A stretch of 64,000 nt of DNA, from positions 78,483 through 142,482 of the forward strand of contig CAOJOK010000003.1 in NCBI GenBank assembly GCA_948440265.1. The letters are read 5' to 3'. Position numbers and translations under genes: made by a program. The notes under the pieces are model-generated. The model searched no databases, had not been told where the DNA came from, and saw nothing but the letters and a program-made list of their open reading frames with translations. Shown in pieces: positions 16,978 through 25,818 of the stretch. This DNA is from an uncultured Clostridia bacterium (GTDB lineage: Bacteria > Bacillota > Clostridia > Christensenellales > Pumilibacteraceae). The first letter of the stretch is position 1. Each line of letters begins with the position of its first letter.

Positions 16978-17781
16978 CTATAAACTCAAAGTCTCGGCAT
17001 AGATTTCGGACTTGGCGACCTTGCGGTCCGCCGCCGTTTTTTTGATTGCTTCCTTCTTGTCGTAGCCGAGGCTCATATAGTGTTTGACGTGCTCCTTCAC
17101 GCTTAAACCCATAAGCCGGTCCGCCTTGCTTTTCGCCTTTTCCACGACGATGACCATTTCGCCCTTCACCGTGAACGGCGGCAGGCTGCCCAATCTTCCC
17201 CGTATGACCTGTTCGTGGATTTTGCTTATTTCGCGCACGACGCTGACCTTTCTGTCGCCGAGACGTTCGAAAAGAAATTCGAGGTTTGCCTCGACGTCGT
17301 GCGGCGGACAGTAGAACACAAGCGTGCTTTCCACATCCGCCACTTTATCCATAAACTTATTTCTCTCGCCTGCCTTATCGGGCAGAAAGCCGCACATCAA
17401 GAAGGACGAGCAGTCCAGTCCGCTCAACACGAGCGCGTTTATGCAGGCGCACGCCCCCGACACGACGGTGTATTCCAGACCCTTTTCCACGAGCGCGTCC
17501 ACGAGCGCGCTTCCCGGGTCGGAAATCAGCGGCATACCCGCGTCCGACACGAGCGCGCCGTTTTGACCCTTTTCCAGTCTTTCCAAAATGGCGCCCGTCG
17601 ACGCCTTTTCGGAAAACTTATGATAGGATATGAGCGGCTTTTTTATTCCGTATTTATTCAGCAGTTCGCCCGTATGGCGCGTATCTTCGGCGGCAATGAA
17701 GTCGACGCTTTTGAGCGTTTCCACCGCGCGGTAGGTTATTTCGCCGAGGTTGCCTATGGGCGTGGCGACGATATACAGCAT
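16978..17781 (-). CDS. rsmI: 16S rRNA (cytidine-1402 2'-O)-methyltransferase
   Basis: Methylates C1402 of 16S rRNA in the decoding centre using SAM. 267 residues from ATG 17781, which follows AAGGAG; the frame extends upstream to 17868 without a ribosome site. MLYIVATPIGNLGEITYRA and EDTRHTGELLNKYGI are the RsmI (YraL) N-terminal signatures, with SDAGMPLISDPG further in. It sits 14 bp after the trmN6-like gene in a tilS-trmN6-rsmI run. Confidence 0.96.
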   Translation of the reverse strand: MLYIVATPIGNLGEITYRAVETLKSVDFIAAEDTRHTGELLNKYGIKKPLISYHKFSEKASTGAILERLEKGQNGALVSDAGMPLISDPGSALVDALVEKGLEYTVVSGACACINALVLSGLDCSSFLMCGFLPDKAGERNKFMDKVADVESTLVFYCPPHDVEANLEFLFERLGDRKVSVVREISKIHEQVIRGRLGSLPPFTVKGEMVIVVEKAKSKADRLMGLSVKEHVKHYMSLGYDKKEAIKKTAADRKVAKSEIYAETLSL

Positions 17782-17795
17782 TTTGTTTTCTCCTT

Positions 17796-18479
17796 TTACT
17801 CCATTCCGTATGCTTTGACGGCGCGCTCTTTCAAAACGGTTATGCCGTCTGCTCCGTCCTTTACGCATTTGAGCAGAAACAGGTGCGGCGGTTTATCCGA
17901 AGTCGGACACAGTATTTGCAATATTTTGGGTTTGAGTTTTTTCGAGTCGCACACGGCGAGCGTTTCGGCAAGGCGCTGGCTTTGACCCACGGTATAGAAG
18001 CTGCCGCCGCTTTTGAGCAGGCGTTTTGCGCACTCCGCCGCTTCTTCCAGCGTGACGGCAATCTCGTGGCGCGCAATCGCAACGGCGGCGTTGCCCTGCA
18101 CAGAGCCGCTTCCTTGTTTGCGGTACGGCGGATTGCAGGTCACGACGTCGAACGCGCCGACGTTTTTCCTGTCCTGCGCATAGTCCTGCATACGCATATT
18201 CACGATTTGTATATGCTCCGTCAAGCCGTTGAGCTCGGCATTGCGCTCGGCAAGCTCCGCCGCCTGTTTTTGAATCTCCACGCCGACGACGTTCATACCC
18301 CTTTTGGCGTGCAGCAGCACCGCTATTATGCCGTTGCCGCAGCCGAGGTCGCAGGCGCGGTTTCTGCCGTTTTCGCTCACGAAGTTCGCCAGTTCCACGG
18401 CGTCGCACCCGAAGCAGAACTGCGCGTCGTCCTGAATGAGTTTGAGACCCTTATACTGCAAGTCGTCTATTCTTTCCAC
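17796..18479 (-). CDS. tRNA1(Val) (adenine-37-N6)-methyltransferase-like protein
   Basis: SAM-dependent methylase of the YfiC/TrmN6 (Bacillus YabB) group, 227 residues. It starts (M)ERIDDLQYKGLKLIQ at GTG 18479, overlapping the tilS stop by 13 bp, with AGGCGG upstream. Motifs: CDLGCGNGIIAVLL (SAM loop) and CNPPYRKQG (N6-adenine catalytic motif). It neighbours rsmI as in Bacillus (yabB-yazA-rsmI), but no yazA GIY-YIG gene is present. The target may be tRNA; other small-substrate methylases of this fold cannot be excluded. Confidence 0.85.
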   Translation of the reverse strand: MERIDDLQYKGLKLIQDDAQFCFGCDAVELANFVSENGRNRACDLGCGNGIIAVLLHAKRGMNVVGVEIQKQAAELAERNAELNGLTEHIQIVNMRMQDYAQDRKNVGAFDVVTCNPPYRKQGSGSVQGNAAVAIARHEIAVTLEEAAECAKRLLKSGGSFYTVGQSQRLAETLAVCDSKKLKPKILQILCPTSDKPPHLFLLKCVKDGADGITVLKERAVKAYGME

Positions 18480-19870
18480 AGCGAACCGCCTTTTTCGAGA
18501 GTGAGCTTTATTATGCGTTTCGTGTTTTCGTCCACGGCGATTTCGGGAGATATTTCCGCGCCGAACACGGCGAGCGTTTTTTTGCCGTCGCACAGAAGGG
18601 GCAGAAAGTCGCGCAGTCTCTGCGGAATTTTGGAGTTTATCAGAAAGTATTTCAGCTTCTTTTCTCCGCCGCCGAACGGCTTGAACGTATCGGCGACCGC
18701 TCTGTTTCTTATCCTTGCGCCGAGCGGTATTTTATCCGCGTCCGCATACAGCGTGCGGCTTAATCCGTCCTTTTCCCCGACAGCCGCGGCTTTGACGCTT
18801 TTTAAGTCTATATCCGCCGTTTCTATCTTTGCCGTGAAGCAGCCGAAGTCGAAGCTGTCCGAAGAAAGCTCGTAATCGTAATTTATGCTCGGGTAATTTT
18901 CGTACAGCGCGACGCTTCCGTATTCGTTCACGGCGGTGAGTCTTGCGCTTATTTCGCGTTTGCCGCCGCTTTGCAGGTGCGCGCAGTCGATTATGGATTT
19001 TACGGAGTCCTGCGTATAGTCGTCCGTCATTTTTTTCAGCAGTAAGAGCGCGTACCGCGACGCAATCGGGGTTTCTTCGAAAAACGCGCCGCTGTCGATT
19101 TTATAGCCGCCGACTGTGCGCTCTATCCTTTTCTCGTCCACATAGGAATTTATGAACCCGTCGTCTTCCCTTGCCCTTTCCGCCAGCGCGCAGAGAGCCG
19201 TTTCGGCGCAGAAGCGTTCGTTTAAGAGCGGCAGGACTTTTTTGCGAATGAAGTTGCGCGAATAGTCGGTGTCTTCGTTGGTTTCGTCTTCGACGTATTC
19301 TATGTTATGCGCCGCCGCATACTCGTCTATTTCCGCTCTCGTATGAGAGAGCATAGGGCGCAGAAGCTCGCCCACCGTGTTGCCGTCGTACGTCAAATCG
19401 TTGAACGTCTTTATTCCGCATAACCCCGAAATTCCGCTTCCGCGCATTATGTTCATAAGCACGGTTTCGGCGTTGTCGCTTTTGTGGTGTGCGGTCAGCA
19501 CCGCTTCCACCCGTCTTTTGACGCACACTTCGGCAAACACCTTTCTGCGGTATTCCCTGGCTTCCGCCTCCTCGCTTCTGCCCGATTCCTTACACAGCGC
19601 GGGGATATCGGTCTTATAGCACACGCACTCCACGCCGCGGCGGCGGCAGTATTCCGCCACGAACCTGCTGTCTCTTTCCGACGTTTCCTTGCGTATGCCG
19701 TGGTCTACGTTTATGACAAGCACGTTCTCTTTCAGCGCATACGGGCGGTTTAAAACCAAGTCCAGCAGGCACATAGAGTCCTTTCCGCCGCTGACCGCCA
19801 CGGCGATTCTCTTTCCCCGTGTGCAGATTTCGAGTACGGCTTGCGTTTTTTTCAAATCTGTGTCTTTCAT
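18467..19870 (-). CDS. tilS: tRNA(Ile)-lysidine synthetase
   Basis: Converts C34 of the CAU-anticodon tRNA-Ile to lysidine with ATP, essential for AUA decoding. 467 residues. N-terminal PP-loop VAVSGGKDSMCLLDL (near residue 25), a second signature LTAHHKSDNAETVLMNIMRGSG, and a C-terminal TilS_C-like domain. ATG 19870 has no Shine-Dalgarno site; the promoter -10 box ends only 8 bp upstream, so the mRNA is predicted to be leaderless. First gene of the tilS-trmN6-rsmI run. Confidence 0.95.
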   Translation of the reverse strand: MKDTDLKKTQAVLEICTRGKRIAVAVSGGKDSMCLLDLVLNRPYALKENVLVINVDHGIRKETSERDSRFVAEYCRRRGVECVCYKTDIPALCKESGRSEEAEAREYRRKVFAEVCVKRRVEAVLTAHHKSDNAETVLMNIMRGSGISGLCGIKTFNDLTYDGNTVGELLRPMLSHTRAEIDEYAAAHNIEYVEDETNEDTDYSRNFIRKKVLPLLNERFCAETALCALAERAREDDGFINSYVDEKRIERTVGGYKIDSGAFFEETPIASRYALLLLKKMTDDYTQDSVKSIIDCAHLQSGGKREISARLTAVNEYGSVALYENYPSINYDYELSSDSFDFGCFTAKIETADIDLKSVKAAAVGEKDGLSRTLYADADKIPLGARIRNRAVADTFKPFGGGEKKLKYFLINSKIPQRLRDFLPLLCDGKKTLAVFGAEISPEIAVDENTKRIIKLTLEKGGSLWKE

Positions 19871-19878
19871 ACCGTTTC

Positions 19879-19907
19879 ATTGTAACATTTTTTTATCTTT
19901 TAGGCAA
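19879..19907 (-). promoter_or_regulatory. Promoter of tilS with predicted leaderless start
   Basis: TTGCCT (19902-19907), 17 bp, TACAAT (19879-19884) with TG at the extended -10 position; 8 bp then ATG 19870. Transcription would start within 1-3 bases of the ATG. Confidence 0.8.
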
Positions 19908-20042
19908 GTCTTTTGACCGCCGTAGTCCAAAGCTCCGCCGCCTTTGCAAAAGCGCCCGCCTCTGCGGCTTTTGTGACGGCAAAGGGTATAAATCGACAAT
20001 TTAAGACATATTTATAAACATCAAACTCGTGAGGTTAGCAAT

Positions 20043-20303
20043 ATGAAAGAATACATACGGCAACGCGCACTCGACATTGCTCGGCACATAGTCGAGCACC
20101 GCTGTACCGTGCGCGACGCGGCAAAGGCATTCGACGTCAGCAAGAGCACCGTGCACAAGGACGTCACGCAGCGGCTTAAAGACATCGACCCTGCCGCCTG
20201 TGAGAAGGTCGGCGAGATACTTCGGATAAATCTCAACGAACGGCACTTGCGCGGCGGTATGGCGACAAAAGAAAAGTACAGCCGCAAAGCCGAAAGAGAC
20301 TGA
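20043..20303 (+). CDS. spoIIID: Sporulation transcription factor SpoIIID
   Basis: Mother-cell DNA-binding regulator acting with sigma-E and sigma-K, 86 residues. The helix-turn-helix TVRDAAKAFDVSKSTVHKDV and the basic C-terminus (LRGGMATKEKYSRK) match the family closely. ATG 20043 follows GTGAGGTTAGCA. It lies divergent from tilS and ends in a shared terminator facing prs. I see no convincing sigma-E promoter in the 170-bp space. Its presence is the best evidence that the organism forms endospores. Confidence 0.96.
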   Translation: MKEYIRQRALDIARHIVEHRCTVRDAAKAFDVSKSTVHKDVTQRLKDIDPAACEKVGEILRINLNERHLRGGMATKEKYSRKAERD

Positions 20304-20310
20304 AAAAATA

Positions 20311-20338
20311 CGGCACAGCCTATCACGCGCTGTGCCGC
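20311..20338. terminator. Bidirectional terminator between spoIIID and prs
   Basis: CGGCACAGC / GCTGTGCCG, nine perfect pairs, ten-base loop. T-rich on both sides (CATTTTGTTTT on plus, TATTTTTT on minus). Confidence 0.9.
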
Positions 20339-20366
20339 ATTTTGTTTTATATCCTTATGTATTCAA

Positions 20367-21332
20367 TCAGTCGTACAGCTTGCTGACGGGCAGGTCCGCG
20401 AATATGCTCTCTATCGCTTCGGCGAATATCGGAGCCACGGTTACTTCCTTTATCTTGGAGCTCTTATGCTCCGCAGGCTGTTCTATCGTGTCGAGCACGA
20501 ATACTTTTTCTATGACGGAGTTGTTCAGGCGTTCCATAGCGGGTCCCGAAAGCACGGCGTGCGTACAGCAGGCGTATACCTTGGTTGCGCCGCCCACTTC
20601 TATGAGAGCCTTTGCGCCCTGCGTTATCGTGCCCGCGGTGTCTATCATATCGTCCACGAGCAGGCAGACCTTGCCTTTGACGTCGCCGACGATGTTCATA
20701 ACTTCCATTACGTTGGCTTTGGGACGGCGTTTATCGACGATTGCCAGCGTGCTGTTCAGCTTCTGCGCCATCTGACGCGCCCTTGCCACCGAGCCGACGT
20801 CGGGCGAAACGACAATCAAGTCGTCCAGATTCTCTTTCATAAATTCCTGTTTCATAAGCGCTTTGCACAGCACGGGGATACCGAGCAAGTGGTCCACGGG
20901 GATATCGAAAAAGCCCTGTATCTGCGGTGCGTGCAAGTCCATTGTCAGCACTCTGTCCGCGCCTGCGCCCGTTATCAAATCGGCGACGAGCTTGGCGGTT
21001 ATGGGGTCTCTCGCGCGCGCCTTTCTGTCCTGGCGCGCATATCCGAAGTACGGAATTACGGCGGTTATTCTGCCTGCGCTTGCACGGCGCAACGCGTCTA
21101 TCATAACCAGCATTTCCATAAGGTTATCGTTTACGGGATAGGACGTCGACTGAATGACGAACACGTCGCAGCCCCTGACCGTTTCGCCGATATGGACGCT
21201 GCACTCGCCGTCGGAAAACCTGCCGACTTCGGCGTCGCCCAGCTCGGTTTTGAGCTTTTCCGCAATCGCCTTTGCCAGCGGTATGTTGCTGTTGCCTGCA
21301 AAAATCTTGATTTTGCTACCGTGTACTATCAT
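20367..21332 (-). CDS. prs: Ribose-phosphate pyrophosphokinase
   Basis: Makes PRPP from ribose 5-phosphate and ATP for purine, pyrimidine, His and Trp synthesis. 321 residues, full length. Motifs: [12 protein letters not shown] near residue 40, [18 protein letters not shown] near 130, and the PRPP loop [11 protein letters not shown] near 225. It follows the glmU-like gene by 41 bp, the classic glmU-prs order of Firmicutes. Confidence 0.97.
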   Translation of the reverse strand: MIVHGSKIKIFAGNSNIPLAKAIAEKLKTELGDAEVGRFSDGECSVHIGETVRGCDVFVIQSTSYPVNDNLMEMLVMIDALRRASAGRITAVIPYFGYARQDRKARARDPITAKLVADLITGAGADRVLTMDLHAPQIQGFFDIPVDHLLGIPVLCKALMKQEFMKENLDDLIVVSPDVGSVARARQMAQKLNSTLAIVDKRRPKANVMEVMNIVGDVKGKVCLLVDDMIDTAGTITQGAKALIEVGGATKVYACCTHAVLSGPAMERLNNSVIEKVFVLDTIEQPAEHKSSKIKEVTVAPIFAEAIESIFADLPVSKLYD

Positions 21333-21373
21333 TCTCGAAAGCCTCCTGAATGTAACTCTTTTAAGTGTTTTGC

Positions 21374-22474
21374 TTATTTCTTTTCGTCGGGGGAATATTT
21401 ATTGCCCTGCCAAAACGGCTTTATTACCTGCCGCGCGCGCGCAATCGCCAGCGCCTTTTCGGGTACGGAGTCGGTCAGCGTGGAGCCTGCCGCGATGAAC
21501 GCGCCGTCTTCTATATCGAGCGGAGCTATTATATTGGAGTTGGAGCCTATGAACACGCCGTTGCCCACTCTCGTCTTGTACTTGTTTTTGCCGTCGTAGT
21601 TTACGAACACCACTCCGCAGCCGATATTGCAGTTCTCGCCCATTTCGCAGTCGCCGACATAGGTCAGGTGCGCGACCTTGCTTCCGTTTCCGATTATGCT
21701 GTTTTTGAGTTCCACGAAGTCGCCTATGCGGCAGTTCTCGCCTATTACGCAATTGGGTCTTATATACGCGAACGGTCCGACGCTCGTGCCCGTGCCGACA
21801 TAGCTTCTGTACAGGCGGGAGGAGTCCACCGTCGCATTCTCGTCTATCACGCAGTCTTCTATGACGTTGCCCGTCTTTAACGTGACGCCCTTTTTGATTA
21901 CGGTCTTGCCGAGCAGGGTGTTATTGCTGCCTATCCTGACGCCGCTGGCGATTACGACGTCGCTTCCTATAAACGCCGTGGACGGGTCGTCGAACTGCAC
22001 GCCGTTCTCCATATGATACGCCGTTATTCTGTTCTTCAAAATATCGGTTATCATACTCACCTGGCGGTAATCGAAAGCTGTCACGAAATCTTCTTCGTCG
22101 AAGTATCTCGTGTCTTCGGAATATATATTGTCCACGCGCAATAAAAACGAAGTGCGCACGACATAACCGCGCGTCATTTTAATCACGTTGCGGTTGGAAT
22201 CTTTGAGCTGGCACACGGCGTCCATAACCGTCTTTTTGGATATGAGCGGCGTGTCGCAATACAAAATCACCGTATACGGTTTTTCCGCGTCGAGATAGCG
22301 GCGCACTGCCTGCGGCAGCGGCGTGAAACCGTCGTACGGTACGGTGGCGGCGTATGCTCCGCCGAGCGACATTTTGACCCACTCGTGGCAGGTCTTGCCG
22401 AGAATTTGCGTTTCCGCCACGTTGCCTATCTTCGGGCAGGATACATTTAAAATGATTCCGCATATTTCTTCCAT
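21374..22474 (-). CDS. Short GlmU-like protein: intact acetyltransferase half, reduced pyrophosphorylase half
   Basis: 366 residues against about 455 for GlmU. The C-terminal part is a full left-handed beta-helix with [31 protein letters not shown] and [21 protein letters not shown], as in the glucosamine-1-phosphate acetyltransferase. The N-terminal part lacks the nucleotide loop (LAAGxGTRM is replaced by [13 protein letters not shown]) and is about 80 residues short, although [10 protein letters not shown] resembles the GD-Mg2+ strand. UTP-transfer activity is therefore doubtful. Order with prs is canonical. ATG 22474 has no ribosome site and lies 9 bp from the -10 box. A distant NTP-transferase homologue with altered substrate is the alternative. 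Confidence 0.8.
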   Translation of the reverse strand: MEEICGIILNVSCPKIGNVAETQILGKTCHEWVKMSLGGAYAATVPYDGFTPLPQAVRRYLDAEKPYTVILYCDTPLISKKTVMDAVCQLKDSNRNVIKMTRGYVVRTSFLLRVDNIYSEDTRYFDEEDFVTAFDYRQVSMITDILKNRITAYHMENGVQFDDPSTAFIGSDVVIASGVRIGSNNTLLGKTVIKKGVTLKTGNVIEDCVIDENATVDSSRLYRSYVGTGTSVGPFAYIRPNCVIGENCRIGDFVELKNSIIGNGSKVAHLTYVGDCEMGENCNIGCGVVFVNYDGKNKYKTRVGNGVFIGSNSNIIAPLDIEDGAFIAAGSTLTDSVPEKALAIARARQVIKPFWQGNKYSPDEKK

Positions 22475-22483
22475 ACGGGAAAA

Positions 22484-22512
22484 ATTATACCATACACAAA
22501 AAATTAAGTCAA
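22484..22512 (-). promoter_or_regulatory. Promoter of glmU-like-prs with predicted leaderless start
   Basis: TTGACT (22507-22512), 17 bp, TATAAT (22484-22489), extended TG. Only 9 bp separate the -10 box from ATG 22474 and no Shine-Dalgarno fits. Confidence 0.85.
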
Positions 22513-22667
22513 AGCAAAACGGACACAAAACCCGAACTTTTTAAAAAAATTTATGCGGCGAAAGTCCGCGCCTTCAAAGTCCGCCGTCGTCGGAAATTTT
22601 AAATGCGGATATGCCTTTACCGCCGCCGCGCCGCAAAAAAATATTACGGGAAGGCAGTTCAAGCCGC

Positions 22668-22727
22668 GGTATAAAAAAAGGACGCGGGAAACGCCGCACA
22701 GCGTGCTTTGTCTTCCGCGCCTTTTTT
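22668..22727 (-). terminator. Terminator after GH3 gene 2
   Basis: GC-rich hairpin (GGCGCGGAA...TTCCCGCG-TCC with one bulge) ending in TTTTTTT on the minus strand. Nearly the same hairpin follows the holin gene at 29893-29947, as part of the duplicated segment. Confidence 0.8.
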
Positions 22728-22838
22728 AAAGAGTTACTCGGGCTTTTCGCCGTCGTTCTCTTTCAAGGACGCACTTTCTTCTTCGTCCTGCGGCGGCGCG
22801 TCCGCACCGTCTCCGCCCTTGTTCCCGTCGTCGCCGGA
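22703..22838. repeat. 136-bp direct repeat, left copy (GH3 tail and terminator)
   Basis: Identical base for base to 29923-30058, same orientation. It contains half of the terminator and the codons for the last 34 residues of GH3 protein 2. Weaker identity continues about 35 bp further left, to GGTATAAAAAAAG. Confidence 0.97.
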
Positions 22839-25808
22839 CGGACCGTTGACTGCCGTCTGCTTTTTGGGTTTAAAGAGCATAAATACTCCGAAAGCTATCG
22901 CCGCAACGCACAGCACATCCAAAATGATTATTACGAGCGTTATCCAATTGAACGGGTCTTCCATTTCCGCCAGACCTTTGTCCGCTTCCGGATTGTAGGT
23001 CTTTGCCGCATAATATGTGTTGCAGTAAGTGTAGACCGTATTTTTTACAGCCTGTATACCAACCGTCACATCTGCGCTGCTGAACTTGTCGAGCCAGCTC
23101 TGTTTTGCATTGTTCGGCGGCAAAAGGTGAAGGTCGTTGCCGCTCCGAACGTGGCTGTTGACGTCGCCAGAATTGTAGTCGGTTACTACCGAACCGCGGA
23201 ACTTCCATTCGTTTCGGAGTACCTGCGTCAAAAGAGCGTAACTGTTGGTTGCGCTTACGGCGCCCACTCTGTTAAACGCGCTCATTACCGCATTTGCTCC
23301 GCCGTCCTTGACGCATATTTCGAATGCCTTCAAATAGTTTTCGCGCAGATTCTGTTCCGTAAGCCAAGTATTGAGGTCATTGGGATTGTAGCCCGGCTCG
23401 GACAATGCGAAGTGTTTGAGATAACAGGTAAGACCGTTATCGCTCGCACCCTTTATGAGCCACGCGCCCATATATCCGCTGAGAACCCCGTCTTCGCTGT
23501 AAGCTTCGTAGTTGCGCGTGTTGTACGGCGTGCGTTGAAGGTTGACGGTAGGCGCATACCAGCCGTTTATGCCGCCCATAACGGGCGCTTCGTCTCCCTC
23601 GTTAAAACCCATTTCATACGCCAGACGTTTATTCCAGGTACAGGCGAGCACGCTGTTGGAGGGAAATCCCGTGAAAGCCAGCGACGACGCATCAAGAAGG
23701 GACGCCATTTTCAGGTTGAATCCGCTCGGTCCGTCAAGGTCGTTGAACTTGGGCTTGCCTATGCTCGACATAGCCATAGTGCCGAAGCCTGCCGCCGCCA
23801 CCAAATCTTCTATTTCCGACGTATCGAGCTGCGAAAGGAGCATATCCCATTTTTCGCTGTTGTAATCGCTTCCGAGCTCCATTATTAGTCCCTCATTAGG
23901 CACAATGCCGCTGCGCCGTTTCAGTTCGTCGGCAGACGCTTTGCTTCCGTCGGGGCGTGTGTACAAGTACAGCATTTCGCCGTCTGTCCTTCCCGTTTTG
24001 GGCATAGCAAGCGAATTCTGTTTCTCGGCTTCGTCGTAACCTTTATAGTAATACGAATTTGCCGCGGCAAGCACGTTCTTGTCTATATTCGCCGGCTTAA
24101 TCTTCGGAAACGTGCCTGCAAAGTCTGCGCGCGAAAGATAAGTAACGCGCCGCTTATCGGGATTGCTCTCGTTTTGATTGGCGTCAATAGGCATACCTGC
24201 TTCCGCGTCATCACCCGTAAAGCGATTCTTTACATAACCGTTGGTGTCGGGGTCGAAATAATACACATAGCCGCGACGCTTGCCGTCCGTTCCGAACTCC
24301 GGCACTTCAAAGCGCACGTCTTCTACTTCCGACGGATGGTGCGCGGTGCGCATAATTTTTATGTTATACACGCCCGGGTCAAGCTCCCATCCCTTTTTGC
24401 CGTTACCGTTTTTATCGTAGCAATCGTAGCTTGCCATATCGTAAACGTCGAAAGTTATTTCCACTTCATCGGTTTCTTTGGGCTGTATGAGATTGGTCTT
24501 TTCGAAGCCCACCAAATTGACGTACGACTTTTCTATCTCGCCGCGATAGTAAGGAGCTTCGTAATATACCTGCACGACGTCTTTTCCCGCCGTGTCGCCG
24601 TTGTTTTTGACTTCAACGGTAACCGTTATACCGGTTTTTCTGTGAGGAATGACGGTCGGCGCGTCGGGAAGCTTGCCGTCTGCGTCGGTGAGAGTAATCT
24701 CGTCCGTTCCGCCCGACTGCATTTTTACGCTTTTAAGTTTCCAGGAAAATGCCGTGTAAGAGAGTCCGTAACCGAACGGATACTGAACCACGCCGTCATA
24801 GCCCTTTCCGTATTCGTTGTCCACACCGTCGAAATATCCTTCGCGGTCGGCGGTTTCGTACCATTTATAACCGATATAAATATCCTCTGCGTAAAATATT
24901 TGATTGTTACCGCCCTGCGTGCGCACCGCGTTGACAAACGTAGGGTCGGCGGTTGTATCGTAAGGGGCGGTTTCGGTAGTCTTGCCGCTCGGGTTCACTT
25001 CGCCGCGCAGTACCTTGCCTATCGCCTTGGTTCCGGACTGACCGGTAGCTCCCACGGAGAGCGCCGCATCTATCCGGTCATCATTCAAAAAGCCCGTTTC
25101 GAGCGTGTTCGTGGAATTGATAAGCACTATCGTCTTGTCGAAATTTTCTTTTACATAATCGACCATAGCGACTTCGGCGGCGGTAAGCTGCAAACTGTCA
25201 TACTTCGGGTCGAGAAGCTCGCTCGGGGACTTGTTTTCGCCCGTTCTGCGCGAGATAGTCACTATAGCCGTCGACGAAAACTTTTTTGCCGCGGCAAGCA
25301 CACCGTCATTATCGTTATAGAACGAAGGCGCGGGATTGCCGTCGTTGTACTTTTTGAGCAGGTCTGCATTGATAACGAAACCGCTCGATTCCAGCCCCTC
25401 TCGCAGTGTGACGCGGTTTTTGGCAAACTTAACGACTCCGTTTTCCGTTATGTCCTCCGCGACAACGCACGATTCTCCGCTGCCCTCTCCCGAATAGGTA
25501 AACCCGTTGTCCGTCGAGCCGACGCCGAAAAGGTTTACGTTGTATTTATCGTCGAACTTTATGGGTAAAGCTTGGTTGTCGTTTTTCAAAAGCACTATGC
25601 CCTCGGACTCTATCTTTTGTACGAGCTCGTCGCCCTTCGCAAGCGTTTCCTGCGCTTTTTCCGAATCGACTTTCATTCCCGTACCCAGCAAGTGGAGCGC
25701 AACAGCGCCTTGGAAAATAAAATACACTATGTTTCCCGCTATGAGTACCGCCGCTATAAAGGCGTACATAGCAAGCAGAAGTATGTTTTTTACGGTAAGT
25801 TTTTTCAT
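22734..25808 (-). CDS. Membrane-anchored, domain-permuted GH3 glycoside hydrolase (cassette 2)
   Basis: 1024 residues from ATG 25808 (AAGGAG before it). Same permuted plan as the cassette 1 enzyme: N-terminal helix (residues ~8-35), the (alpha/beta)6 domain with LLKNDNQALPI and a SRRTGENKSP loop, an FnIII-like domain, then the barrel with RGSVVTDYNSGDVNSH, where the Asp is the presumed nucleophile, and a C-terminal helix near 945-970. The last 34 residues (SGDDGNKGG...) are an acidic tail identical to that of the phage holin at 29954-30211 and are absent from the paralogue. It is 10 bp after the lipoprotein gene, one operon. Likely an outer-surface beta-glycosidase; sugar unknown. Confidence 0.92.
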   Translation of the reverse strand: MKKLTVKNILLLAMYAFIAAVLIAGNIVYFIFQGAVALHLLGTGMKVDSEKAQETLAKGDELVQKIESEGIVLLKNDNQALPIKFDDKYNVNLFGVGSTDNGFTYSGEGSGESCVVAEDITENGVVKFAKNRVTLREGLESSGFVINADLLKKYNDGNPAPSFYNDNDGVLAAAKKFSSTAIVTISRRTGENKSPSELLDPKYDSLQLTAAEVAMVDYVKENFDKTIVLINSTNTLETGFLNDDRIDAALSVGATGQSGTKAIGKVLRGEVNPSGKTTETAPYDTTADPTFVNAVRTQGGNNQIFYAEDIYIGYKWYETADREGYFDGVDNEYGKGYDGVVQYPFGYGLSYTAFSWKLKSVKMQSGGTDEITLTDADGKLPDAPTVIPHRKTGITVTVEVKNNGDTAGKDVVQVYYEAPYYRGEIEKSYVNLVGFEKTNLIQPKETDEVEITFDVYDMASYDCYDKNGNGKKGWELDPGVYNIKIMRTAHHPSEVEDVRFEVPEFGTDGKRRGYVYYFDPDTNGYVKNRFTGDDAEAGMPIDANQNESNPDKRRVTYLSRADFAGTFPKIKPANIDKNVLAAANSYYYKGYDEAEKQNSLAMPKTGRTDGEMLYLYTRPDGSKASADELKRRSGIVPNEGLIMELGSDYNSEKWDMLLSQLDTSEIEDLVAAAGFGTMAMSSIGKPKFNDLDGPSGFNLKMASLLDASSLAFTGFPSNSVLACTWNKRLAYEMGFNEGDEAPVMGGINGWYAPTVNLQRTPYNTRNYEAYSEDGVLSGYMGAWLIKGASDNGLTCYLKHFALSEPGYNPNDLNTWLTEQNLRENYLKAFEICVKDGGANAVMSAFNRVGAVSATNSYALLTQVLRNEWKFRGSVVTDYNSGDVNSHVRSGNDLHLLPPNNAKQSWLDKFSSADVTVGIQAVKNTVYTYCNTYYAAKTYNPEADKGLAEMEDPFNWITLVIIILDVLCVAAIAFGVFMLFKPKKQTAVNGPSGDDGNKGGDGADAPPQDEEESASLKENDGEKPE

Positions 25809-25818
25809 ATTATTCTCC

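Noticed and set aside
22654..22664. GCAGTTCAAG near the GH3 gene 2 terminator, resembling the type II head
   Set aside because: Only ten bases match and no hairpin or element end follows; probably chance.
24174..25568. 464-codon plus-strand frame over GH3 gene 2
   Set aside because: Antisense shadow of the GH3 coding region.
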